NCBI RefSeq assembly: GCF_027270315.1
Contig: NZ_CP114413.1
Span: 3,906,001 to 3,970,000, forward strand
Direction: 5' to 3'
From: Streptomyces cinnabarinus
GTDB lineage: Bacteria > Actinomycetota > Actinomycetes > Streptomycetales > Streptomycetaceae
DNA: 64,000 nucleotides
Notes under the pieces: model-generated
Seen by the model: only the letters and a program-made list of their open reading frames with translations
Told to the model about the DNA's origin: nothing
Databases searched by the model: none
Shown here: positions 1 to 9,924 of the stretch, piece after piece
Layout: each line of letters starts with the position of its first letter
Position numbering within the stretch: position 1 is the stretch's first letter
Translations under genes and position numbers: made by a program

Positions 1-505
1 GCGGGGCGGCGAGCAGGGCGGCGAGGGGCTCGGGCGGTTCGGCGGCGAGGGCACGGGCGCGCCGGGCGACCTGGGGGCCGGTGCGGTCGGCGACCCGGCC
101 GCGGAAGGCGCCCTCCTCGGGGCGGCGCAGCGCGGAGAGCGGGTCCTCGTAGAGCAGTCCCCAGGCGAGGGCGTCGCGGTCGTCGTCGGGGAGGTCGCCG
201 GTGGGGAAGGATGCGGCTCTCAGCCAGTGCTCGGTGACCGACGGGGCCTCGGCGCCGGATTCGGCGCCGGATTCGCCCTCGGTCCCGGTGTCGGCATCCG
301 CATCGGCCTCGGTCCGCGCGGGTTCGGCCCCGGGCAGCGCCCTGGCGCCCACGCCGATCGACACTCCGAAGTCGTCGCCCCAGTAGCACGCCTCGACCCG
401 CGCGCGGGGAGCGTGCACGGCCATGGTGTCGCGCAGGAGGGTCAGCATCCCGGTGTAGGCGAACCGGCGCACACCCGTGCCATGGACGAACAGCAGAGTG
501 CTCAT
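1..505 (-). CDS. alpha/beta-hydrolase-like protein, 3' part outside window
   Basis: The frame opens with ATG at 505 and stays open to the left edge, so only the first 168 residues are visible. The protein begins MSTLLFVHGTGVR, the HGxG-type oxyanion-hole strand typical of alpha/beta hydrolases and lipase-like proteins. A low-complexity Asp/Glu/Ala/Thr stretch follows at about residues 60-85. No catalytic Ser or His is inside the window, so enzymatic function is inferred from the N-terminal strand only. It is divergent from the small membrane protein that starts at 639. It could also be a CHAT- or esterase-like protein; I do not recognise the family precisely. Confidence 0.6.
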   Translation of the reverse strand, partial: MSTLLFVHGTGVRRFAYTGMLTLLRDTMAVHAPRARVEACYWGDDFGVSIGVGARALPGAEPARTEADADADTGTEGESGAESGAEAPSVTEHWLRAASFPTGDLPDDDRDALAWGLLYEDPLSALRRPEEGAFRGRVADRTGPQVARRARALAAEPPEPLAALLAAP

Positions 506-601
506 CGGTCTCCCCCGTCTCACGGCAGCGCGGTGCCGGTCACCATCCGTTCATTTTAAGAAAGTCGGCAGGGGCCGCTGGAGTTCCCGCCAAGACTGAC
601 A

Positions 602-631
602 TTGACTTTCGGCAAGGCGATGGCCAAGGAT
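602..631 (+). promoter_or_regulatory. candidate promoter of the 639 gene
   Basis: TTGACT (602-607) is separated by 18 bp from AAGGAT (626-631), resembling a vegetative promoter. The -10-like hexamer ends 7 nt before the ATG at 639, so the transcript may be leaderless. This fits the lack of a good ribosome-binding site there. Confidence 0.35.
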
Positions 632-638
632 CGCGGCC

Positions 639-1127
639 ATGCCAACAGCCGTGATGTCCAGCCAGGGCGCCGTGTCCGCACTGCGGTTCGGGCGCGTGGC
701 GGCGATGGGTACGGTCGCGACGCTGATCCTCATCGCGGGCGTCTGGGCGTCCTGGGGCACCGCCCAGCACGTGATGCTCACCAAGGGGCGCGAGAGCGGC
801 ACCGTCACGGTGACCCGCTGCGCCGGGGACGTCTGCACCGGCTCCTACACCCCCGTCTCGCGGGGCTCGCAGCCCCGGGACCGGGTCTCCATCGAGCACA
901 CGGCCGCGGTGCGCAAGGGGCAGACGTACACGGTCGTCGTCAAGCCCGGCTCCGACGACGTCGTCCGCTCCGGACCGGCCGGTGTCCTCTACGCGTGGGT
1001 GCCGCTCGGCGGCGCGCTGCTGCTCGCGTCGGTCGTGGTGGCGGGCGGCCTGCGGCACACGCGTGCCGCCTGGGCGCTGGCCGGCACGGGGATCGCGCTG
1101 CTCACGGGCGCGTTCCTGACGATGTGA
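639..1127 (+). CDS. small membrane protein of unknown function
   Basis: A 162-residue protein with three predicted membrane segments, at about 20-42, 116-137 and 142-161. The loop between the first two carries C61 and C66, which could form a disulfide if it faces outside. No enzymatic motif is visible and I do not recognise a family. ATG 639 is chosen because a promoter-like element ends 7 nt upstream; ATG 654 and ATG 705 are alternatives. It lies alone between a divergent hydrolase-like gene and the LAETG surface protein, with no close operon partner. Confidence 0.65.
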   Translation: MPTAVMSSQGAVSALRFGRVAAMGTVATLILIAGVWASWGTAQHVMLTKGRESGTVTVTRCAGDVCTGSYTPVSRGSQPRDRVSIEHTAAVRKGQTYTVVVKPGSDDVVRSGPAGVLYAWVPLGGALLLASVVVAGGLRHTRAAWALAGTGIALLTGAFLTM

Positions 1128-1258
1128 CCGGTACGGCCGGGATTCCTGTGAAGAAACCGAGTGTTGTCTGTTCGTGATTGACCCGGGGTCAGCGGTGGCT
1201 GGAAGCTGAGCCGCCCCCTCCACATCTTCCCGTTCATGTCACGAAGATGGACTGCCCC

Positions 1259-1933
1259 ATGCGTACCCTCACTCGCGCCGGCGCCCTGTCCGCCGTCGCC
1301 GCGGCGGCCCTGCTCCTCGCCCCCGCCGCCCATGCCACCCCGCCCGGCGACAACGGCACCGTGAAGATCCACGACGCCGGCACCGGCGAGGAGCTCCGCA
1401 AGAACGAACCTCATGTCTGCTCCTTCTACCTCGATGCCTTCGGCTTCGACGGCGGGCAGCAGGTCGACTGGCACATCGAGTCCTGGGCCCCGACGGCCGG
1501 CGTCAAGGGCGAGACGGTGAAGTCCGGTGAGCTGGCCCTGGACGCCGAGGGCCACGGCCGTACCGAGGACATGACCCTGCCGGACGGCCACTACAAGCTG
1601 TTCTGGAACTTCGACGGCGAGCACGGCAAGGCCAAGCACAAGGTGTTCTGGACGGACTGCGACGACTCGGACGGCTCGGACGGCTCCGACGGAGGCACCG
1701 GGGAGTCCGGCAGCCCCGCGCCGAGCGCCGAGCCCTCGGCCGCCCCCAGCGCCTCCGGGGAGGCGCCGGCCGGTTCCGCCTCCCCCTCCGCGGCCCCCTC
1801 GGCCCAGGGCGACACCCCCGGGGGCGACCTCGCCGAGACCGGCAACGGCGCCCCGGTGGGCCTGCTGAGCGCGGTCGCCGCCGCGCTGGTCGGCACGGGC
1901 GGCTTCCTGATGTACCGCCGCCGCAAGGCCTGA
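1259..1933 (+). CDS. secreted LAETG-anchored surface protein (sortase substrate)
   Basis: A 224-residue exported protein. A signal peptide occupies residues 1-26 (MRTLTRAGALS, then an Ala/Leu core ending APAAHA). A compact domain of about 110 residues follows, with two cysteines, then an Asp/Gly/Ser/Pro/Ala stalk. The C-terminus is a sorting signal: LAETG at 191-195, a hydrophobic segment and the basic tail YRRRKA. LAxTG is the motif used by class E sortases of high-GC actinobacteria, so the protein is probably linked to the cell wall. The start at 1259 places the signal peptide at the N-terminus; an upstream in-frame ATG at 1178 would add 27 non-hydrophobic residues. The function of the exposed domain is unknown. 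A strong terminator follows. Confidence 0.8.
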   Translation: MRTLTRAGALSAVAAAALLLAPAAHATPPGDNGTVKIHDAGTGEELRKNEPHVCSFYLDAFGFDGGQQVDWHIESWAPTAGVKGETVKSGELALDAEGHGRTEDMTLPDGHYKLFWNFDGEHGKAKHKVFWTDCDDSDGSDGSDGGTGESGSPAPSAEPSAAPSASGEAPAGSASPSAAPSAQGDTPGGDLAETGNGAPVGLLSAVAAALVGTGGFLMYRRRKA

Positions 1934-1945
1934 CGCACCACGCGA

Positions 1946-1978
1946 ACGGCGCCCCCCGAGAGCCTCGGGGGGCGCCGT
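1946..1978. terminator. bidirectional hairpin terminator
   Basis: A perfect 15-bp stem, ACGGCGCCCCCCGAG paired with CTCGGGGGGCGCCGT, has a 3-nt loop AGC. It sits between the stop codons of the convergent LAETG protein gene and ppc and can serve both. There is no strong T-run, as is common in Streptomyces. Confidence 0.8.
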
Positions 1979-1998
1979 CCCGTTTCGGGCGGCCGGGG

Positions 1999-4740
<2,742 letters not shown>

Positions 4741-5050
4741 AGGTGCGGCTCCTTGCAGTGTTGAAGCTCGTCTGGAGGGAACCCGGGGGCACGTCCCGCG
4801 CGGCGGCTGCCGCATACGGGACGGACATCCGGGAAGAAATCAGAGCGGACCGCGCTGTCCGACCGACACAAGGATAGGTGCCGGTGCGGACGCGCAGGCT
4901 CACGGGCTCTTGCCGCCCGGCAACGCGCTGCCATACTTACGACGCCGTAGGTTACGGAACCGTAGGGACCGTTGTAACGGAACCAGGGAACGTTTCCCTT
5001 CAGCCACCCGGCATCTGCCTTCACCACCCTCGACCCCACAGGGGACGCCC
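4741..5050. other. 310-bp divergent intergenic region, ppc / desaturase
   Basis: No gene is visible. The ppc-proximal part holds its AAGGAG ribosome-binding site. The desaturase-proximal part holds a promoter-like element and a cluster of CCGTAGG / TACGG repeats listed separately. Further downstream, GGGAA-CGT-TTCCC (4986-4998) forms a short inverted repeat in the untranslated leader. Confidence 0.6.
4910..4966 (+). promoter_or_regulatory. desaturase promoter with candidate TetR operator
   Basis: TTGCCG (4910-4915) and TACTTA (4934-4939) form a plausible -35/-10 pair with an 18-bp spacer. Immediately downstream, CCGTA (4945-4949), TACGG (4953-4957) and CCGTA (4960-4964) form nested inverted repeats, and CCGTAGG recurs with a 15-bp period. 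A related TAACGGAACC lies just beyond, at 4975-4984. The position at the start of transcription suggests a repressor site, most simply for the TetR protein encoded downstream of the desaturase. That assignment is inference. Confidence 0.5.
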
Positions 5051-6061
5051 ATGACCACGAGCTCCGATGTGATCGAAGACGCCCCGCGGGCGAACGACGA
5101 CACCACGACCACCTCCGCCACGCTCGGAGGCGAGCAGAAGGGCTCGATCGAGCAGATCGCGCTGCTGCTGTTCATCGCCGTCCCGTTCGTGGCGCTGCTG
5201 GCGGCGGTGCCGCTGGCCTGGGGCTGGGGAGTGAGCTGGCTCGACCTCGGCCTGCTGGTGTTCTTCTACTACCTGGGCTGCCACGGCATCACGATCGGTT
5301 TCCACCGTCACTTCACCCACGGCTCCTTCAAGGCGAAGCGGCCCCTGAAGATCGCGCTGGCGATCGCCGGGTCGATGGCGGTCGAGGGCCCCCTGGTCCG
5401 CTGGGTCGCCGACCACCGCAAGCACCACAAGTTCTCCGACGCCGAGGGCGACCCGCACTCGCCGTGGAAGTACGGCGAAACCCTGCCCGCGCTGATGAAG
5501 GGCCTGTGGTGGGCCCATATCGGCTGGATGTTCGACGAGGAGCAGACCCCGCAGGAGAAGTACGCCCCCGATCTGGTCAAGGACCCGGCGCTCAGGGCGA
5601 TCTCCCGGCAGTTCATCTACTGGACGATGCTGTCGCTGGCGCTGCCCGCGGTGATCGGCGGGCTGGTGACCTGGTCCTGGTGGGGCGCGTTCACCGGCTT
5701 CTTCTGGGGCTCGCTGGTCCGGGTGGCCCTGCTGCACCACGTGACCTGGTCGATCAACTCCATCTGCCACGCGGTCGGCAAGCGCCCCTTCAAGTCACGG
5801 GACAGGTCGGGCAACGTGTGGTGGCTGGCGGTCCTGTCCTGCGGCGAGTCCTGGCACAACCTGCACCACGCCGACCCGACCTCGGCGCGGCACGGTGTGA
5901 TGCGCGGGCAGATCGATTCGAGCGCCCGTCTGATCCGCTGGTTCGAGCTCGCGGGCTGGGCGTACGACGTGCGCTGGCCGTCACGCTCACGTATCGATTC
6001 CCGCCGGAACACCGAGGAAGACAGCTCCCGGCGCGGGACCAAGGCCGCGAACGCGGCATGA
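5051..6061 (+). CDS. membrane acyl-CoA / acyl-lipid delta-9 desaturase
   Basis: A 336-residue integral membrane desaturase of the stearoyl-CoA desaturase type. It should introduce a double bond into saturated acyl chains using a di-iron centre. All three histidine boxes are present: HRHFTH (85-90), HRKHH (122-126) and HNLHH (269-273). Hydrophobic pairs lie at about 37-78 and 190-225, giving the usual four-helix layout. The N-terminal 35 residues are polar and probably cytosolic. ATG 5051 was chosen because the conserved region starts soon after it. Its stop overlaps the next start as ATGA, so it is translationally coupled to a TetR regulator. A separate electron donor is not encoded nearby. 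Confidence 0.92.
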   Translation: MTTSSDVIEDAPRANDDTTTTSATLGGEQKGSIEQIALLLFIAVPFVALLAAVPLAWGWGVSWLDLGLLVFFYYLGCHGITIGFHRHFTHGSFKAKRPLKIALAIAGSMAVEGPLVRWVADHRKHHKFSDAEGDPHSPWKYGETLPALMKGLWWAHIGWMFDEEQTPQEKYAPDLVKDPALRAISRQFIYWTMLSLALPAVIGGLVTWSWWGAFTGFFWGSLVRVALLHHVTWSINSICHAVGKRPFKSRDRSGNVWWLAVLSCGESWHNLHHADPTSARHGVMRGQIDSSARLIRWFELAGWAYDVRWPSRSRIDSRRNTEEDSSRRGTKAANAA

Positions 6062-6735
6062 TTGACGCCGTGGCGACCGACTCCAGCAGTACCCCGAGCA
6101 ACGAGAAGCCGCGGCGTGCGCGTCGCACCCGGATGACCGGTGCGGAGCGCCGCCAGCAGTTGCTGGAGATCGGTCGCACCCTCTTCGCCGCGAAGGGCTT
6201 CGAGGGCACGTCGGTGGAGGAGATCGCGGCGAAGGCCGGGGTGTCCAAGCCGGTGGTCTACGAGCACTTCGGCGGCAAGGAGGGCCTGTACGCGGTGGTG
6301 GTGGACCGCGAGATGCGCCGGCTGCTGGACATGGTGACCAGTTCCCTGACCGCGGGCCACCCCCGTGAGCTGTGCGAACAGGCCGCCTTCGCGCTCCTGG
6401 ACTACATCGAGGAGAACACGGACGGCTTCCGCATCCTGGTCCGCGACTCCCCCATCCCGCAGTCCACGGGCTCCTTCGCCTCCCTCATCTCGGACATCGC
6501 CACCCAGGTGGAGGACATCCTGGGCCGCGAGTTCAAGCTCCGCGGCTTCGACCCGAAGCTGGCCCCCCTCTACGCCCAGGCCCTGGTCGGCATGGTCGCG
6601 CTGACCGGCCAGTGGTGGCTGGACGTCCGCCGCCCGAAGAAGGCGGAGGTCGCGGCCCACCTGGTGAACCTGGCCTGGCACGGTCTGGACGGCCTGGAGG
6701 CCAAGCCGCATCTCATAGGGCGCCGGAAGAGCTAG
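6058..6735 (+). CDS. TetR-family regulator coupled to the desaturase
   Basis: A 225-residue repressor-like protein. The N-terminal TetR helix-turn-helix spans about residues 30-78 (LFAAKGFEGTSVEEIAAKAGVSKPVVYEHFGGKEGLY). A basic RRARRTR segment precedes it, and the C-terminal all-helical half should bind a ligand. The ATG at 6058 overlaps the desaturase stop codon by 4 bp. This arrangement suggests it controls desaturase expression in response to acyl chains, as FabR/DesT-type regulators do, but no ligand is visible from sequence. Its 3' end overlaps the convergent glyoxalase gene by 23 bp. Confidence 0.9.
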   Translation: MIDAVATDSSSTPSNEKPRRARRTRMTGAERRQQLLEIGRTLFAAKGFEGTSVEEIAAKAGVSKPVVYEHFGGKEGLYAVVVDREMRRLLDMVTSSLTAGHPRELCEQAAFALLDYIEENTDGFRILVRDSPIPQSTGSFASLISDIATQVEDILGREFKLRGFDPKLAPLYAQALVGMVALTGQWWLDVRRPKKAEVAAHLVNLAWHGLDGLEAKPHLIGRRKS

Positions 6736-7087
6736 GTTCCAGGAACTCCAGGCGGTTGCCCACGGGGTCCGTGGAGTAGAAGCGCCGGTGGCCGGGCAGG
6801 TTCGCGTCCCAGGCCACCGCCGCTCCCCGGGACTCCAGCCGGGCGGCGTACGCCTCGATCCCGGTGACGCGAAGGCCGGGGTGGGCCTTGCGGGCGGGCC
6901 GGAAGTCGTTCTCGATCCCCAGATGCAGCTGTACGGCCCCCGCCCGGAACCAGCAGCCGCCGCGCGCCGCGAGCACGGGCGGCTTGGGGAGCTCGGTCAT
7001 ACCGAGGACCTCGACGTAGTACGCCCGCAGCCGGTCCTCGGAGCCGGGCGGCGCGGCGAGCTGGACGTGGTCGAGCCCACTGATCAT
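6713..7087 (-). CDS. glyoxalase / bleomycin-resistance fold protein
   Basis: A 124-residue single-domain VOC protein. It starts MISGLDHVQLA and ends with the typical FYSTDPVGNRLEFLE strand, where D/N/E residues usually complete the metal site. The N-terminal H and the late E are present, so a metal-dependent enzyme is possible, but the substrate cannot be read from sequence. Its ATG shares one base with the stop of the upstream methyltransferase (TGATG), so the two are translationally coupled. It may be a housekeeping lyase, dioxygenase or binding protein. Confidence 0.8.
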   Translation of the reverse strand: MISGLDHVQLAAPPGSEDRLRAYYVEVLGMTELPKPPVLAARGGCWFRAGAVQLHLGIENDFRPARKAHPGLRVTGIEAYAARLESRGAAVAWDANLPGHRRFYSTDPVGNRLEFLEPSSSGAL

Positions 7088-7869
7088 CACGCCTCCTTCC
7101 GGGCCACGGCGAAGACGCGGCGGAACGGGAACGGGGTGCCGTGCGGGCCGGGCGGGTACGCCTCGCGCAGCGCCTTGCGGTACTCCTCCACGAACCTCTC
7201 CCTGGTCTCCGGCTCGTCCGCGAGGGCCGTGAGCACGGGCAGCAGGCCCGTGCCCTTCACCCAGTCCAGCACCGGATCCTCGCCGGTCAGGAGATGGACG
7301 TACGTGGTCTCCCAGACGTCCACCGCGCAGCCGAGGCCGGTCAGGCGGTCCAGATAGGCCCGCGGGGTGAGGATCGCCCCGTCGTGACGGAGGGCGTCGG
7401 TCAGGCCGTACGCCTCGGCCTGCTCGCGCATCAGACGGTGGCTCGGGGAGTCGAAGTTGCCGGGGACCTGGAAGGCGAGGGTGCCGCCGGGGGCGAGCCC
7501 GTCGATCCAGCTCGCGAAGCGGTCCGCGTGGCCCGGGACCCAGTGGAGCGTGGCATTGCTGACGATCAGGTCGTACGGCTCCCCGGGTGCCCAGGTGCGT
7601 ACGTCGGCGTGCGCGAAGTCGAGCCGCGGACCGGCGTGCGCCTGGGCGCGGGAGAGCATCTCGGGGGAGTTGTCGTACCCGGTGACGTGTGCCGTCGGCC
7701 AGCGGCTCGCGAGGAGCGCCGTCGCGTTTCCGGGGCCGCAACCCAGGTCGGCGATGCGGGGCCGGTCGCCGGGGAGGTCGGGGATCCGGGCCAGGAGGTC
7801 CATGAAGGGCCGGGCGCGGTGGCCGGCGTGACGCAGGTACTGGGCGGGATCCCAGGTGGGAGTCGTCAT
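7087..7869 (-). CDS. tam: trans-aconitate 2-methyltransferase
   Basis: A 260-residue SAM-dependent methyltransferase. The N-terminus WDPAQYLRHAGHRARPFMDL matches the Tam family, and motif I is IADLGCGPGNAT. The family methylates trans-aconitate, an inhibitor of aconitase, to a harmless ester. ATG 7869 is preferred because GGAAGGTGG lies just upstream; GTG 7878 overlaps that ribosome-binding site. The divergent neighbour is a MarR regulator of the TamR type. In S. coelicolor this pair is known, and TamR is relieved by citrate, cis- and trans-aconitate. A glyoxalase-fold gene is coupled downstream. Confidence 0.9.
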   Translation of the reverse strand: MTTPTWDPAQYLRHAGHRARPFMDLLARIPDLPGDRPRIADLGCGPGNATALLASRWPTAHVTGYDNSPEMLSRAQAHAGPRLDFAHADVRTWAPGEPYDLIVSNATLHWVPGHADRFASWIDGLAPGGTLAFQVPGNFDSPSHRLMREQAEAYGLTDALRHDGAILTPRAYLDRLTGLGCAVDVWETTYVHLLTGEDPVLDWVKGTGLLPVLTALADEPETRERFVEEYRKALREAYPPGPHGTPFPFRRVFAVARKEA

Positions 7870-7894
7870 GACTGCCACCTTCCCGCAGATTTAG

Positions 7895-7922
7895 CTTCAT
7901 ATCAAGATGCTCGACATCAAGA
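7895..7922. promoter_or_regulatory. candidate TamR operator in tam/tamR spacer
   Basis: Two related elements, TTCATATCAAGA (7896-7907) and TCGACATCAAGA (7911-7922), repeat with a 15-bp period. The first is nearly palindromic as CTTCATATCAAG, the kind of site MarR proteins bind. They lie between the divergent starts, just upstream of the tamR -10-like TACACT (7945-7950). Confidence 0.55.
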
Positions 7923-7957
7923 GACTTCACATCGACACAACCACTACACTGATCGTC

Positions 7958-8455
7958 ATGGAGGACGAGGTCGATCGGCTGGTCGCGGCGTGGCGTCGGG
8001 AGCGCCCGGACCTCGACGTGGAACCGCTGGAAGTGCTCAGCCGCGTCAGCAGGCTGGCCCGGCACCTGGACCGCGCGCGCCGGCTGGCCTTCTCCGAGCA
8101 CAGCCTGGAGCCCTGGGAGTTCGACGTGCTCACCGCGCTGCGACGCGCGGGCTCGCCGTATCAGCTCTCCCCGGGGCAGCTGCTGACGCAGACGCTGGTC
8201 ACCTCCGGCACGATGACCAACCGTATCGACCGGCTGGCCAAGAAGGGGCTGGTGGAGCGGCTTCCGGACCCCAGTGACCGGCGGGGTGTGCTGGTCCGGC
8301 TCACCGAGGAGGGGCAGGACCGGGCGGATCAGGCGCTGGCGGGGCTGCTGGATCAGGAGCGCGCGATCCTCGCGGAGCTCTCGCGCGGGCAGCGAGGGGA
8401 ACTGGCGGGGCTGCTACGGCAGTTGACGGCGCCGTTCGACAACATCCCCGGATAG
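7958..8455 (+). CDS. tamR: MarR-family regulator TamR
   Basis: A 165-residue MarR protein. The N-terminal helix has the W-R-x-E-RPDLDVEPLEVLSR pattern of the urate/aconitate-responsive (UrtR-like) subgroup, followed by the winged helix (LVTSGTMTNRIDRLAKKGLVERLPDPSDRRGVLVRL). ATG 7958 is chosen because the upstream in-frame TTG-like extension covers the putative operator. A -10-like TACACT ends 7 nt upstream, which suggests a leaderless transcript. It is divergent from tam. Known TamR represses both genes and is released by aconitase substrates; the effector here is inferred from that homology. It converges on an orphan NarL-type regulator. Confidence 0.85.
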   Translation: MEDEVDRLVAAWRRERPDLDVEPLEVLSRVSRLARHLDRARRLAFSEHSLEPWEFDVLTALRRAGSPYQLSPGQLLTQTLVTSGTMTNRIDRLAKKGLVERLPDPSDRRGVLVRLTEEGQDRADQALAGLLDQERAILAELSRGQRGELAGLLRQLTAPFDNIPG

Positions 8456-8472
8456 CCCCTTCCCCGCTCCCC

Positions 8473-9240
8473 TCAAGCCAGTTGACCGCCCCGCTCCACC
8501 ACATCCCCCGCCAGATCCACCGGGCCCACCCCGGCCCTTCGCGCCAGCGCCACCGCTGCGAGCGTGCTGTGGACGCCCAACTTGCCCAGGACGTTCTGCA
8601 TATGGGTGCGGACGGTGTGCGGGGAGAGGAACAGGCGCTCGGCGACCGCCTTGCGGCCCAGGCCCGCCACCATGCAGCGCAGGACCTCCCGTTCGCGCGG
8701 AGTCAGCGACTCCACCAGGCGCTCGCTCTCGGTGCGGTGCTTGCGCGCGGCGGTCAACTCGCGGAGCACACCGGTGAGAAGGGCGGGCGGGAGGTGCGTC
8801 TCCTCGCGCAGCACCCCGCGGATGACGGTGAGCAGCCGGGACAGCGAGCAGTCCTTGGCCACCCAGCCCGACGCCCCGGCCTGGAGCGCCAGCGCCGCCC
8901 GCCGCGGTTCGTCCTTCTCGGCGAGCACCACGATCCGCACCCCGGGCTGCGCCGAACGCACCCCGGCGACCAGGGAGATGCCGTCGACCAGACCGTCCTC
9001 CCCCACCTCCTGGACCGGTGGCGCGGGCCGTATGCCCGGCACCCCGGCGCCCAGGTCGGCGTCGACGAGCAGGACGTCGTAGCGGCGCCCCTCGGCGGCC
9101 GCGCGCTCCAGGCTGCGCAGGGCGGCCGGACCGCTGCCCGCGGCGGAGACGTCGACGTCGGGCTCGGCGGCCAGCGCGGCAGCGAGCGACTCGGCGAAGA
9201 TACGGTGGTCGTCGACGACCAGGACTCGGATGCGAACCAC
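8473..9240 (-). CDS. orphan NarL/LuxR-type response regulator
   Basis: A 255-residue protein with an N-terminal receiver and a C-terminal LuxR helix-turn-helix (LTPREREVLRCMVAGLGRKAVAERLFLSPHTVRTHMQNVL). The receiver keeps the acidic pair D10-D11, the phospho-acceptor D60 (LLVDADL) and K129, but the conserved Thr/Ser is Ala. There is also an unusual 15-20 residue insertion after D60. GTG 9240 was chosen because it has a G-rich ribosome-binding site just upstream and starts immediately before the receiver strand. No histidine kinase is adjacent, so its input is unknown. Confidence 0.85.
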   Translation of the reverse strand: MVRIRVLVVDDHRIFAESLAAALAAEPDVDVSAAGSGPAALRSLERAAAEGRRYDVLLVDADLGAGVPGIRPAPPVQEVGEDGLVDGISLVAGVRSAQPGVRIVVLAEKDEPRRAALALQAGASGWVAKDCSLSRLLTVIRGVLREETHLPPALLTGVLRELTAARKHRTESERLVESLTPREREVLRCMVAGLGRKAVAERLFLSPHTVRTHMQNVLGKLGVHSTLAAVALARRAGVGPVDLAGDVVERGGQLA

Positions 9241-9480
9241 TGAAACCCCCACTGGTCCGGAGAACGACGACCGGCGCAGGCACGACGCCCACGGACGGTC
9301 ACAGCCACACGGCCGCCGCCGTGCAGAAACTGGTACCCCCACCGCGGACGTCGTACCCGACTGTCTCGCCCCCTGATCAGCACCGGCCCCCACCGGCGCT
9401 GCTCATCAGAGTACGGGCGGGGGCCGGGAGCGGAAGGCAATTTGCAGAACTGGCCTGCCGACGCGTTTATGGTGTGCCGC

Positions 9481-9924
9481 ATGTTCCGAATGGAGACAGA
9501 AGTCGACAAAGAACGGCGCGATCTTCTTCGTGCCCGGCTGCGGGAGACCAACACCGCGGCCTCCCCGGTCCTCAACGCGATGCGCGGAACCCCAGGTGAA
9601 CGTGAACTTCCGCTCCACCTCTGGATGATGGACGCCGCGGGCGGCCTCGCCGGCGGGCTCGTCGGTCACACCTGGGCGGGCTGGCTCCATGTGCAGTACC
9701 TCTGGGTCGACGAACGCCACCGCGGGGCGGGGCTCGGTTCGCGACTGCTCGCCGAGGCGGAGCGGTCCGCCCGCGAGGAGCGGGGCTGTGCCGCCGTACG
9801 CCTGGAGACATGGGACTTCCAGGCACCGGAGTTCTACAAACGGCAGGGGTACGACGTGGTGTGCGTGATCCCCGACTACCCGCCGGGGATCACGGAGTTC
9901 ACGCTGACCAAGCGCCTCAGCTGA
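9481..9924 (+). CDS. GNAT-family N-acetyltransferase
   Basis: A 147-residue GNAT protein. The acetyl-CoA binding motif is VDERHRGAGLGSRLLAEAE (the R/Q-x-x-G-x-G/A core), followed by the C-terminal RLETWDFQAPEFYKRQGY strand-helix. Substrate cannot be assigned. ATG 9481 is preferred; a -10-like TATGGT (9468-9473) ends 7 nt upstream, so translation may be leaderless. ATG 9490 is a close alternative. It converges on galK with an 8-bp overlap of the coding ends. Confidence 0.82.
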   Translation: MFRMETEVDKERRDLLRARLRETNTAASPVLNAMRGTPGERELPLHLWMMDAAGGLAGGLVGHTWAGWLHVQYLWVDERHRGAGLGSRLLAEAERSAREERGCAAVRLETWDFQAPEFYKRQGYDVVCVIPDYPPGITEFTLTKRLS

